A stretch of DNA of 64,000 nucleotides. Source: Streptomyces xantholiticus. Its GTDB lineage: Bacteria > Actinomycetota > Actinomycetes > Streptomycetales > Streptomycetaceae. Under the pieces are notes generated by a model, which worked only from the letters and a program-made list of their open reading frames with translations, was not told where the DNA came from and ran no database searches. The stretch's first letter is position 1. Each line of letters opens with the position of its first letter. The stretch lies in contig NZ_BMWB01000023.1 of NCBI RefSeq assembly GCF_014651015.1, forward strand, positions 1 to 64,000. Direction: 5' to 3'. Of this stretch, positions 8,749 to 16,489 are shown piece by piece. The translations under genes and the position numbers were made by a program.

Positions 8749-9972
8749 GTGTCCGAGACAGACCAGCGCCCGCCCACGCTGCCCAGGCAACGTACCTGCC
8801 CCTTCTCACCGCCGCCCGAGCTGGAGGAACTGCGCGGTACCGATCCCATCAGCCGGATGACGTTCGCCGACGACTCCGAGGGCTGGCTGCTGACCCGGCA
8901 CGCCGACGTGCGCGCTGCGCTGGCCTCCCGGAGTGTCAGCTCGCACCCGGGCAGGACACCGCAGCCGTGGCGGAACCTGGCGCCGGAGATGCGCGCAGAG
9001 GAGTACCTGCCCGGCTTCCTGATCTTCATGGACCCGCCGAACCACAGCCGCTACCGCCGCCTGCTGACCAAGTGGTTCACCATGCGCGCGATTCGCAAGC
9101 TCGAACCCCGGATCGAGCAGATCGTCAGCGACGCCCTCGACGCCATGGAGGCCGAGGGCGGACCGGTCGACCTGGTCCAGTCGTTCGCGCTGCCGATCCC
9201 CCTGCTCGTCATCTGCGAGCTGATGGGCATCCGCTACGACGACCGTGTCGAGTTCATGGACATGGTGCTGCGGCTCCAGGATCTGGAAGCCACCCCGGAG
9301 GAACTGGGGGCGCTCGGCGCCAAGATGAACCAGTTCATGATCGACCTGTGCGCGGCCAAGCGGAAGAACCCCGGCGACGACCTGCTCAGCCACCTCATCC
9401 AGGACCCTGACGCCGAACCGGCACTCACCGACCTGGAGGTCGCGGGAATCGGCGTCCTCATGCTCATCGCGGGGCACGAGACCTCCGCGAACATGCTGGG
9501 CATCGGCACCTACACGCTGTTGCAGAACCCCGGCCAGTGGGACCTGCTGCGCAACGACATCGGCCTGATCGACCAGGCCGTCGAGGAACTGCTGCGCCAC
9601 CAGACCATCGTCCAGCAGGGCCTTCCGCGAGGCGTGACCGAGGACATGGAGATCGCGGGCCACGCGATCAAGCCCGGGGAGACACTGCTCGCCTCGCTGC
9701 CCGCGGCCAACCGCGACCCCGAGGTCTTCCCGGACCCCGACCGGCTCGACATCACGCGCGAGCACAACCCCCACCTCGCCTTCGGCCACGGCATCCACCT
9801 GTGCCTGGGCATGGAGCTGGCCCGCGTCGAGATGCGCTGTGCGTGGCGCGGACTGGTCAAGCGCTTTCCCGACCTGCGCATGGCGGCGCGGATCGAGGAC
9901 ATCCCGTGGCGTGACGACCAGATCGTGTACGGGGTGTACAAGCTCCCGGTGACATGGGGCGATGCTCCGTGA
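8749..9972 (+). CDS. Cytochrome P450, first of two
   Basis: Start GTG 8749 is chosen because CAAGGA lies 8 nt upstream and the first residues (SETDQRPPTLPRQRTCPFSP) match bacterial P450 N-termini; an in-frame upstream start at 8686 has no such support. 407 residues, soluble class I type. I-helix oxygen-activation motif AGHETS (Glu244-Thr245), K-helix EELLR (Glu280, Arg283) and heme loop FGHGIHLCLG with Cys352. It needs ferredoxin and reductase partners, none of which is in the window. Likely hydroxylates or epoxidises the polyketide; the substrate is unknown. The next P450 gene starts inside its stop codon. Confidence 0.96.
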   Translation: MSETDQRPPTLPRQRTCPFSPPPELEELRGTDPISRMTFADDSEGWLLTRHADVRAALASRSVSSHPGRTPQPWRNLAPEMRAEEYLPGFLIFMDPPNHSRYRRLLTKWFTMRAIRKLEPRIEQIVSDALDAMEAEGGPVDLVQSFALPIPLLVICELMGIRYDDRVEFMDMVLRLQDLEATPEELGALGAKMNQFMIDLCAAKRKNPGDDLLSHLIQDPDAEPALTDLEVAGIGVLMLIAGHETSANMLGIGTYTLLQNPGQWDLLRNDIGLIDQAVEELLRHQTIVQQGLPRGVTEDMEIAGHAIKPGETLLASLPAANRDPEVFPDPDRLDITREHNPHLAFGHGIHLCLGMELARVEMRCAWRGLVKRFPDLRMAARIEDIPWRDDQIVYGVYKLPVTWGDAP

Positions 9973-11237
9973 CCGGCCAGGTGACGAACTCGGTGACGGG
10001 CCGGGCGACCGACCCGGCGACCGAAGGGAGCCGCTGCCCCTTCGCCGCCGGCGAGGCCCCCGCCTACCCCTTCGGCAGCCCCGACCGCCTGGAGCCGGAC
10101 CCGTACTGGGAACCACTGCGCCGAGAACAGCCCCTGCAGCGGGTGACGCTGCCGTACGGCGGCGAGGCCTGGCTGGCCACCCGGTACCAGGACGTGCGCA
10201 AGGTCTTCGCGGACCGCAGGTTCTCGCGTGCGCTCGCCGTCGCGCCGGGCGCCCCCCGGTTCCTGCCGCACCAGCCACCGGCCGACGCGGTCCTGAGCGT
10301 CGAGGGCCCCGATCACGCGCGGCTGCGCCGGCTGGTCGGCAAGGTCTTCACGCCCCGCCGGGTCGAGGCCATGCGCCCGCTGATCCAGAGCACCGCCGAC
10401 CGGCTGCTCGACGCCATGGAGGAGATCGGACCGCCCGCGGACCTGGTCGAGGACTTCTCGCTGCCGTTCGCCGTCTCGATGATCTGCGAGCTGCTCGGAG
10501 TACCGCCCGAGGACCGCAAACGCTTCTGCACCTGGTCGGACGCGCTGCTCACGACCACCGCGCACACACCGGCCCAGGTGCGCGACCACATGATGCAGAT
10601 GCACGACTACCTCGGTGGCCTCGTCGCGCAGCGCCGAACCCGGCCCACCGAGGACCTGATCGGCTCCCTGGTGACCGCGAGGGACGCGGAGGACAAGCTC
10701 ACCGAGGGCGAACTGGTCCGCCTCGCCGAGGCGATCCTCATCGCCGGGTACGAGACGTCGGCCAGTCAGATCCCCAACTTCCTGTACGTCCTCTTCCGCA
10801 ACCCGCACCTACTGGAACGGCTCAGGAACGACCACGACCTGATCCCGGACGCCGTCGAGGAACTGCTGCGGTACGTGCCCATCGGCACGGTCGACGGCTT
10901 CCCCCGCACGGCCACCGAGGACGTCGAACTCGGGGGAGTACTGATCAGAGCCGGCGAGACGGTCGTTCCGTCGATGGGCGCGGCCAACCGTGATCCGGAG
11001 CTGTTCGCCGACCCGGAGGAGCTGGACCTGACCCGGAGCCCGAACCCCCACCTGGGCTTCGGCGCGGGCCCGCACCACTGCCTGGGCGCCCAACTGGCCC
11101 GCGTGGAACTCCAGATCACGCTGACGACGCTGTTCCGCCGCTACCCACGGCTGCGCCTCGCCGTCCCCGAGGAGAGCCTCTCCTGGAAGGCGGGCCTCAT
11201 GGTCCGCGGCATGCACACCATGCCGATCACCTGGTGA
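9969..11237 (+). CDS. Cytochrome P450, second of two
   Basis: GTG 9969 overlaps the preceding stop as GTGA, the usual sign of translational coupling; an in-frame ATG at 9954 is the alternative. 422 residues. I-helix motif AGYETS (Glu262-Thr263; the common His before Glu is Tyr), K-helix Glu298/Arg301, heme loop FGAGPHHCLG with Cys371. It is clearly different in sequence from the neighbour, so it is not a recent tandem duplicate. The pair predicts two separate oxidative tailoring steps or one multistep oxidation on the polyketide. No dedicated ferredoxin gene follows. Confidence 0.95.
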   Translation: MTGQVTNSVTGRATDPATEGSRCPFAAGEAPAYPFGSPDRLEPDPYWEPLRREQPLQRVTLPYGGEAWLATRYQDVRKVFADRRFSRALAVAPGAPRFLPHQPPADAVLSVEGPDHARLRRLVGKVFTPRRVEAMRPLIQSTADRLLDAMEEIGPPADLVEDFSLPFAVSMICELLGVPPEDRKRFCTWSDALLTTTAHTPAQVRDHMMQMHDYLGGLVAQRRTRPTEDLIGSLVTARDAEDKLTEGELVRLAEAILIAGYETSASQIPNFLYVLFRNPHLLERLRNDHDLIPDAVEELLRYVPIGTVDGFPRTATEDVELGGVLIRAGETVVPSMGAANRDPELFADPEELDLTRSPNPHLGFGAGPHHCLGAQLARVELQITLTTLFRRYPRLRLAVPEESLSWKAGLMVRGMHTMPITW

Positions 11238-11296
11238 ACACCCCTACGACCCCGACCACCTGACGACACGAGCGCACAGAGGGTGAAACGACGCGA

Positions 11297-12406
11297 ATGA
11301 ACGACGCTATCGACGAACGGGAACACGGCCCGGAGGACGTTGGCATGGACCCCGCCGCCCTGAAGCGGCTGACCGAGGTGGTTCGGTCGAGGGGCGGCGC
11401 GGCGCAACTGTGCGTCATGCGACGGGGGACCGTGGTCCTGGACCGTTCGTTCGGCTGCTCTCCGGACTCCCTCTTCCTCCTGTACGCGGCGACCAAGCCC
11501 TTCCCGGCGCTCGCCGTGCACAAGCTCGCCGAAAGGGGACAGCTCGAGCTGGACAGTCCCGTCGCCAACTACTGGCCGAAGTTCGCCCGGCACGGCAAGG
11601 GCGAGGTGACCGTCCGCCATGTCATGCAGCATCGGGCGGGGGTGCCGGTCGGCCGGGGCATGGTGCGCACGATGCGCACCGCCCGGGACTGGGAGCGCTC
11701 GGTGCGCGATCTCGAGGAGTCGCGGCCCCGCTGGCCGGGCGGCAAGGTCGCCGCGTATCACTTCATGAGTTACGGATTCATCCTCGGCGAGGTCGTGCAG
11801 CGGGTCACCGGGCAGCCGTTCCGTGATTTTGTGACGTCCGAGCTGTTCGCCCCTCTTGGGTTGAATGATTTGCACCTGGGATTGCCGGACAGTGCTTGGG
11901 GTCGGCATGTGCCGGCGCGGGCCGCTCATCCGTCCGAATGGCCCAACCAATGGATGAGCAACAGTCGCCGGTACCGCCAGGCGGTCGTTCCATCGGCCGG
12001 GCTTTCCGGTACCGCCGCGCAACTGGCCCGCTTTTATCAGATGCTTTTGGCGGGCGGGGCACTCGAAGGTGTCCGCGTGTTGCAAGCCGAGAGCGTGGCA
12101 GAAGCGAGAAAACCGTCCAATGAAGGGGGGAACGACGCCTCACTGAAACGCCCCGTCCACTGGTCCCACGGATTCATGCTGGGTGGCCCCGGCCCGGACC
12201 CGCGGGATCTGGCCCGAGTCATGGGCGACGCGAGCGACGCGCGCACTTTCGGCCACGCGGGCACCACGTCCAGCGTCGTGTGGGCCGATCCCGCACGCGA
12301 GTTGGTGTTCGCCTACCTGTCCAACATCCAGCCGGAGTTCGGCGCAGGCGTCGAGCGGCTCCGAGAGGTCAGTGACCTCGCGCTCGATGCCTGCGAGGCG
12401 GGCTGA
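11297..12406 (+). CDS. Beta-lactamase/esterase-fold protein lacking the nucleophilic Ser
   Basis: 369 residues of the serine beta-lactamase-like (class C/EstB/LovD-type) family: DSPVANYWPKF, VTVRHVMQHRAG, a central YHFMSYGFILGE block and a C-terminal FGHAGTTSS that replaces the KTG/HAG motif. At the SxxK position the sequence reads Ala64-Ala65-Thr66-Lys67 (codons at 11486-11497), so the general-base Lys is present but the nucleophile Ser is Ala. Conventional acyl-enzyme chemistry is therefore unlikely; a binding, non-covalent or altered catalytic role is possible. ATG 11345 is an alternative start. Gene follows the P450 pair by 59 nt and is probably cotranscribed. Members in other clusters act as esterases, acyltransferases or resistance proteins. 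Confidence 0.85.
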   Translation: MNDAIDEREHGPEDVGMDPAALKRLTEVVRSRGGAAQLCVMRRGTVVLDRSFGCSPDSLFLLYAATKPFPALAVHKLAERGQLELDSPVANYWPKFARHGKGEVTVRHVMQHRAGVPVGRGMVRTMRTARDWERSVRDLEESRPRWPGGKVAAYHFMSYGFILGEVVQRVTGQPFRDFVTSELFAPLGLNDLHLGLPDSAWGRHVPARAAHPSEWPNQWMSNSRRYRQAVVPSAGLSGTAAQLARFYQMLLAGGALEGVRVLQAESVAEARKPSNEGGNDASLKRPVHWSHGFMLGGPGPDPRDLARVMGDASDARTFGHAGTTSSVVWADPARELVFAYLSNIQPEFGAGVERLREVSDLALDACEAG

Positions 12407-12742
12407 CGCGAGTCGCCGCCGGTGGCGGGCCGCCGAATCCCAAGGGTGCGCCACGGTCGTGTCCCGGCGGGGCGGGGCGGTCCGGCCCGGGCGCCCACCC
12501 CGCCCGCGCGGAGACGGATTCCTCCAGCCGTCCCCGGGTGTCGCGCCGCCGGCCGCTCTGTCGCCCCTGTGTGAAACCCGGCTGAAACAAGTCGGTCCCG
12601 GTGACGGTGATCTACCGCACACCATGGCCCGCGGCTCGGAAAGTCCTTGATCACAATGGATGTCAATGTAAGTATGTTCATCCATCACCCGTTATTCCGG
12701 CATGTCGGGTGCAGGGGGCTCTCCGGAGGAGGGGCGATACTG
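12407..12742 (+). promoter_or_regulatory. Upstream region of SARP gene with candidate promoter
   Basis: 336 nt without a supported gene. The right third is unusually AT-rich for this genome. TTGATC (12647-12652), a 17-nt spacer and AAGTAT (12670-12675) form a plausible vegetative promoter about 60 nt before the SARP start; the -10 match is only fair. The GC-rich left part contains short inverted segments that may end the upstream transcript. No SARP-type heptamer array was found here by eye. Confidence 0.35.
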
Positions 12743-13594
12743 ATGATGCCTAATTGGATAGAACATTCAGAGTCAAAATTCCCACCACGGGTGGGAATAC
12801 TAGGACCGTTAGAAGTCCGCTTCGCCGAGAATTCGGGATCGGGCGTTTCGGTAAATGGTATTCGCGTTCGTGCATTACTTGCCGCGTTGACCGCGCAGCT
12901 GGGGGAGGCGATGTCGACCGAGCGAATTCTCAAGGAAGTCTGGGCCGACAACCCGCCCGCCACCGACCGCAAGGCGGTGGCCGTGGCCGTCCTGCGGCTC
13001 CGCCGGGTCCTCGACGACCGCGATGGGCAGTGGCTGCTCACCCGCCCGTCCGGATACGTCCTGGCCATCCCTCCGGACCATCTTGACGCCGCAAGAGCGG
13101 AGCGCTTGGTGCGGGAAGGGAAGGCGGCCCTGACCGCAGGTGACCCTCGCGTCGCGTCCCAGTCGCTCAGGCACGCGCTCGCCCAGTGGCGCGGAGAACC
13201 ATACGCCGACGCCCACGCCACCGCGGCGGTGGTCCGGCGCACGAGCGAATTGGAAAGCCTCAAGTGCGAGGCCGTCCAGGCCCGTATCGACGCCGACCTC
13301 GAACTGGGGCATCATCAGGAACTGGTCGGCGAGTTGCGCTCCCTCACCGCCGCGAACCCCCTGCACGAGCCGCACTGGCTGCAGTTGATGCTCGCCCTGT
13401 ACCGGTCGGGCAGACAGGCGGAGTCGCTAAGCGCCTACATGGACGTCCGTCAGGCGCTCGCCGAGAAACTGGGAGTGGATCCGGGGCGGCCGCTCCAGGA
13501 GCTGCATCTGCGGATACTGCGCGCCGACGCCGGACTGTTGTACGGGTCGGCGAGCTCGGTGTCGTCGCAACTGCTGCTGGCCGGCCGGTCCTAG
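12743..13594 (+). CDS. SARP-family pathway activator with two TTA codons
   Basis: Start ATG 12743 is set by the strong GGAGGAGGGG Shine-Dalgarno at 12725-12734; 283 residues. N-terminal OmpR-type winged-helix domain (about 18-100, GILGPLEVRF to RPSGYVLAIP) and bacterial transcriptional activation domain (about 105-250, ending YMDVRQALAEKLGVDPG). No ATPase or TPR extension, so it is a short SARP like ActII-ORF4 or RedD. Codons at 12809-12811 and 12875-12877 are TTA, so translation should depend on the bldA leucyl-tRNA and be delayed to development. It is probably the cluster-situated activator of the PKS and tailoring genes. Codon usage in the first 50 codons is markedly AT-richer than in its neighbours. 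Confidence 0.94.
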   Translation: MMPNWIEHSESKFPPRVGILGPLEVRFAENSGSGVSVNGIRVRALLAALTAQLGEAMSTERILKEVWADNPPATDRKAVAVAVLRLRRVLDDRDGQWLLTRPSGYVLAIPPDHLDAARAERLVREGKAALTAGDPRVASQSLRHALAQWRGEPYADAHATAAVVRRTSELESLKCEAVQARIDADLELGHHQELVGELRSLTAANPLHEPHWLQLMLALYRSGRQAESLSAYMDVRQALAEKLGVDPGRPLQELHLRILRADAGLLYGSASSVSSQLLLAGRS

Positions 13595-13744
13595 GCCGTG
13601 TCGACCCCCGCCCGGGGGGCCGGGGCCCGGCCGCCGAGTGCCCACCCTCCCGCGCCCCGGTTTCGGGCGACGGCCGTGGGAAGCCGAACAGACGGAGGCC
13701 TGCTGATTCTGGCGGATTCTGCCTTCCCGCATCGGCGTCGCCGG

Positions 13745-14050
13745 GTCGCGTGACGACCCGCAGGAGGCAGTGCCGTACCCGGAGGAAGCGGTCCTCGTGA
13801 GCAACGCGGTCGACGCGCGACGCCGGGAGTTCACCACCGTCCGACACTGCGCGCGGCGGGCGATGTGCGAACCGGGCCTGCCTGGTGCCCCGTACTCCCG
13901 GAAGGCACGATGCTCCCTGACGGCCGCCCCGGACCGTGGGAAGCCTTACGCACTGTGCCGGGCACCGGGCGCTCCAGGGCGGTGGCCGCTGAGCGAGGGT
14001 GTGATCCTCACCGCCGTCGCGGTGCCCGCGCCTTCCTGCAGCCCGGGGGA
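13745..14050 (+). pseudogene. Decayed 4'-phosphopantetheinyl transferase (N-terminal half)
   Basis: Three reading frames together spell the N-terminal half of an Sfp/EntD/PptT-type transferase. One frame from about 13752 gives DDPQEAVPYPEEAVLV and then VDARRREFTTVRHCAR. A second frame near 13885 gives PVLPEG. The third gives GSLTHCA at 13939-13959, the family signature normally written GSMTHC. A later segment near 13995 gives VILTAVAVPAP where intact enzymes have the Mg-binding Asp-x-Glu motif, and the C-terminal half is absent. Several single-base shifts and a truncation make this a pseudogene. An intact copy would activate the PKS carrier proteins; the enzyme must now come from elsewhere in the genome. 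The 150 nt before it hold nothing recognisable. Confidence 0.7.
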
Positions 14051-14091
14051 GTTCGGAACGAGAAGTGAAGACAGTCCTGGAGGGAATCGAA

Positions 14092-14598
14092 ATGCCCGCT
14101 GAGGAGCTGACGGACAGCTTCCGGAATGCCATGTCCTCATTCCCGAGTGGGGTGACGATCGTGACAACCGTCGACTCCGAAGGGGAGTGGTGGGGCTTCA
14201 CAGCCACATCGTTCTGCTCGGTGTCCCTCGATCCGCCCTTGGTGCTGGTCTGTCTCTCCGTCGAAGCACAGTGTCACCCTGCCTTCTCGACCGCGACATC
14301 GTGGGTGGTCCACATATTGCCGCCCAGACATCGAGAGCTCGCTCTGTGGTTCTCCTCCAAAGGTGTCGACAAGTTCTCACGGGGCGATTTCACGACGAAC
14401 GCCCAGGGCCATCCAGTTCTTGAGGGGACCTGCGCGGTGCTGGAATGCGAGGCGAGCGCCCGGTACGGCGGGGGCGATCACTCCATCCTCGTGGGTGAGG
14501 TGACCAGGTCCCATGTCCACGACGACGAGCCTGCGGTGTACTTCCGGCGCAAATTCCACACCCTCACACCGTTGTTGGAGACGACCACGTCCGCCTGA
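14092..14598 (+). CDS. Flavin reductase-like FMN-binding protein
   Basis: 168 residues; ATG 14092 follows GGAGGG at a good distance. Matches the HpaC/flavin-reductase domain family: FRNAMSSFPSGVTIVTT near the N-terminus, TATSFCSVSLDPPLVLVC, and a GGGDHSILVGEV segment near residue 125. Members reduce FMN or FAD with NAD(P)H and hand the reduced flavin to a two-component monooxygenase, or use bound FMN themselves. No partner oxygenase is in the window, so it may serve one encoded in the unseen part of the cluster. It is the last gene before a strong bidirectional terminator and looks like the cluster edge. Confidence 0.88.
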   Translation: MPAEELTDSFRNAMSSFPSGVTIVTTVDSEGEWWGFTATSFCSVSLDPPLVLVCLSVEAQCHPAFSTATSWVVHILPPRHRELALWFSSKGVDKFSRGDFTTNAQGHPVLEGTCAVLECEASARYGGGDHSILVGEVTRSHVHDDEPAVYFRRKFHTLTPLLETTTSA

Positions 14599-14632
14599 GA
14601 GCCGGGAGGCAGACGCGGTCATGACCACAGAG

Positions 14633-14673
14633 CCCGGGGCCCGGTCCACCACTGCGGCGGACCGGGCCCCGGG
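14633..14673. terminator. Perfect 15-bp hairpin, bidirectional terminator
   Basis: Arms 14633-14647 (CCCGGGGCCCGGTCC) and 14659-14673 are exact inverted repeats with an 11-nt loop. It lies between the convergent ends of the flavin reductase gene (+) and the pgl gene (-). It has no T-tract, as is usual for streptomycete terminators. Confidence 0.8.
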
Positions 14674-14681
14674 AAGCCTGC

Positions 14682-15467
14682 TCAGGCGGATGCCGGCGGG
14701 TACAGCGAGCGCGGCAGTTTCGACGCAGCCGCCGCGTCCAGCAGCCACAGCGTCCGGGCCCGCCCGTACGCTCCAGCCGCCGGCGCCTGGATCTCGCCCG
14801 CGCCCGACAGCGCGATCTCCGCCGCCTTCGCCTTGTCCTCGCCCGCTGCGAGCAGCCACACCTCACGCGCCGCGCGGATGGCCGGCAGGGTGAGCGAGAT
14901 ACGGGTCGGCGGCGGCTTGGGAGCGCCGTGGACGCCGACCACCGTGCGCTCGGTCTCGCGGACCGCCGGTAGTTCGGGGAAGAGCGACGCCACGTGCGTG
15001 TCGGGCCCGACTCCCAGCATCAGCACGTCGAACGTCGGCACCGGACCGTGATCCTCAGGGCCGGCCGCCGCGGCCAGTTCCGTCGCGTAGGCGGCGGCCG
15101 CCGAGTCCACGTCGGAGCCGTACGCGCCGTCCGACGCGGGCATGGCGTGCACCCGCGACGGGTCGAGCGGTACGGCGTCGAGCAGGGTCTCACGGGCCTG
15201 GGTGGCGTTGCGCTCCGGATCGCCTTCCGGCAGGAACCGCTCGTCGCCCCACCACAGATCGAGCCGCGACCAGTCGATCGCGTCCCTGGCCGGGGACGAA
15301 CTGAGCGCGGCCAGCAGGCCGTTGCCGTTGCGGCCGCCGGTGAGGACCACCGAGGCCGAGCCGCGCGCGGCCTGTGCGTCCACGATCTTCGTGATGAGCC
15401 GAGCCGCCGCGGCCTGCGCCATCAACTCCTTGTCGCGGTGGACGACCAGCTGCGGTGCCGCGGTCAC
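14682..15467 (-). CDS. pgl: 6-phosphogluconolactonase
   Basis: 261 residues. Hydrolyses 6-phosphogluconolactone in the oxidative pentose phosphate pathway. Family motifs: VLTGGRNGNGLL, LWWGDERFLPEGDPERN and the LMLGVGPDTHVASLFP segment with its catalytic-site GPDxH. Start GTG 15467 overlaps the opcA stop as GTGA, so the two are coupled. Last gene of the tkt-tal-zwf-opcA-pgl operon and ends at the hairpin 14633-14673. Confidence 0.96.
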   Translation of the reverse strand: MTAAPQLVVHRDKELMAQAAAARLITKIVDAQAARGSASVVLTGGRNGNGLLAALSSSPARDAIDWSRLDLWWGDERFLPEGDPERNATQARETLLDAVPLDPSRVHAMPASDGAYGSDVDSAAAAYATELAAAAGPEDHGPVPTFDVLMLGVGPDTHVASLFPELPAVRETERTVVGVHGAPKPPPTRISLTLPAIRAAREVWLLAAGEDKAKAAEIALSGAGEIQAPAAGAYGRARTLWLLDAAAASKLPRSLYPPASA

Positions 15468-16489
15468 TTGGCGGCCGCCTTCTTGGCTGGGGCAGCCTTC
15501 TTGGCCGCGGGTGCCGCCGGCGCCGCCTTCTCCGCGGGTGCAGGCTGCGGAGCCGCAGCCGGGCCCGCGCCGAGGCGCTCCACGCCGTACCGCAGTGCCG
15601 ACGAGTACGTGTCGTCCGGGTCCAGCCTGCGCAGCTCCTCCGCGATCAGCTCGGCCGTCTCACGCCGCTTGAGCGCCACCGCACGGTCCGGCTGGCCCTC
15701 GATGGACAGCGTCGCGAGAGACCCGTCGGGCCGGTCGAGCACGATCGGGCCGCAGTCGGACTCCATCCGTACCGAGGTGAGACCGGGGCCGGCCGACGAC
15801 GTCCGCTTCACCGGCACGTCCAGCCGGTCCGCGAGCCACATCCCGAGCAGCTCGCAGCTCGGGTTGAACTCCTCGCCCTCCACCTCGACGGACGTGACCT
15901 CGCAGTCGACCTGGTCCAGCGCCGCCGCGAGCATCGAGCGCCACGGTGTTATCCGGGTCCAGGACAGGTCGGTGTCACCGGGGGCGTAGGCCTCCGCGCG
16001 GGCCGCCAGCTCGCGCACCGGCTGTTCGGCCGCGTAGGTGTCGGTCACCCGGCGCTGGGCCAGTGCACCGAGCGGGTCGCTGGCCGGGTCGGTCGGCGCG
16101 TTGACCGGCCACCAGACGACGACGGGTGCGTCGGGCAGCAGCAGCGGCAGCACCACGGACTGGGCGTGGTCGACGACCTCGCCGTACAGCCGCAGGACGA
16201 CCGTCTCGCCCGTGCCGGCGTCCGCACCGACGCGCACCTCGGCGTCGAGCCGGGCCTTGGCCCGGTCGCGCGGGGAGCGGGAGACCCGCTTGATGACCAC
16301 GAGGGTGCGCGAGGGGTGCTCGCGGGAGGCCTCGTTGGCGGCCTTCAGGGCGTCGTAGGCGTTCTCCTCATCGGTCACGATGACCAGGGTGAGGACCATG
16401 CCGACGGCCGGGGTGCCGATCGCACGGCGGCCCTGCACCAGCGCCTTGTTGATCTTGCTGGCCGTGGTGTCCGTAAGGTCGATCTTCAT
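15464..16489 (-). CDS. opcA: Glucose-6-phosphate dehydrogenase assembly/activator protein OpcA
   Basis: 341 residues starting MKIDLTDTTASKINKAL. OpcA promotes assembly and activity of glucose-6-phosphate dehydrogenase in actinobacteria and cyanobacteria. Conserved blocks include VVVWWPVNAP, LSWTRITPWRSMLAAALDQ and FNPSCELLGMWLADRL. A low-complexity Ala/Lys/Pro tail (after PAAAPQPAPAE) follows the conserved part; similar tails occur in actinobacterial OpcA. Its ATG overlaps the zwf stop as ATGA, which fits stoichiometric production with its partner enzyme. Confidence 0.95.
   Translation of the reverse strand: MKIDLTDTTASKINKALVQGRRAIGTPAVGMVLTLVIVTDEENAYDALKAANEASREHPSRTLVVIKRVSRSPRDRAKARLDAEVRVGADAGTGETVVLRLYGEVVDHAQSVVLPLLLPDAPVVVWWPVNAPTDPASDPLGALAQRRVTDTYAAEQPVRELAARAEAYAPGDTDLSWTRITPWRSMLAAALDQVDCEVTSVEVEGEEFNPSCELLGMWLADRLDVPVKRTSSAGPGLTSVRMESDCGPIVLDRPDGSLATLSIEGQPDRAVALKRRETAELIAEELRRLDPDDTYSSALRYGVERLGAGPAAAPQPAPAEKAAPAAPAAKKAAPAKKAAAK

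Noticed and set aside
13344..14207. Minus-strand open frame across the SARP end and following gap
   Set aside because: No ribosome site or family motif; the plus strand in this span explains the coding signal as a decayed phosphopantetheinyl transferase.
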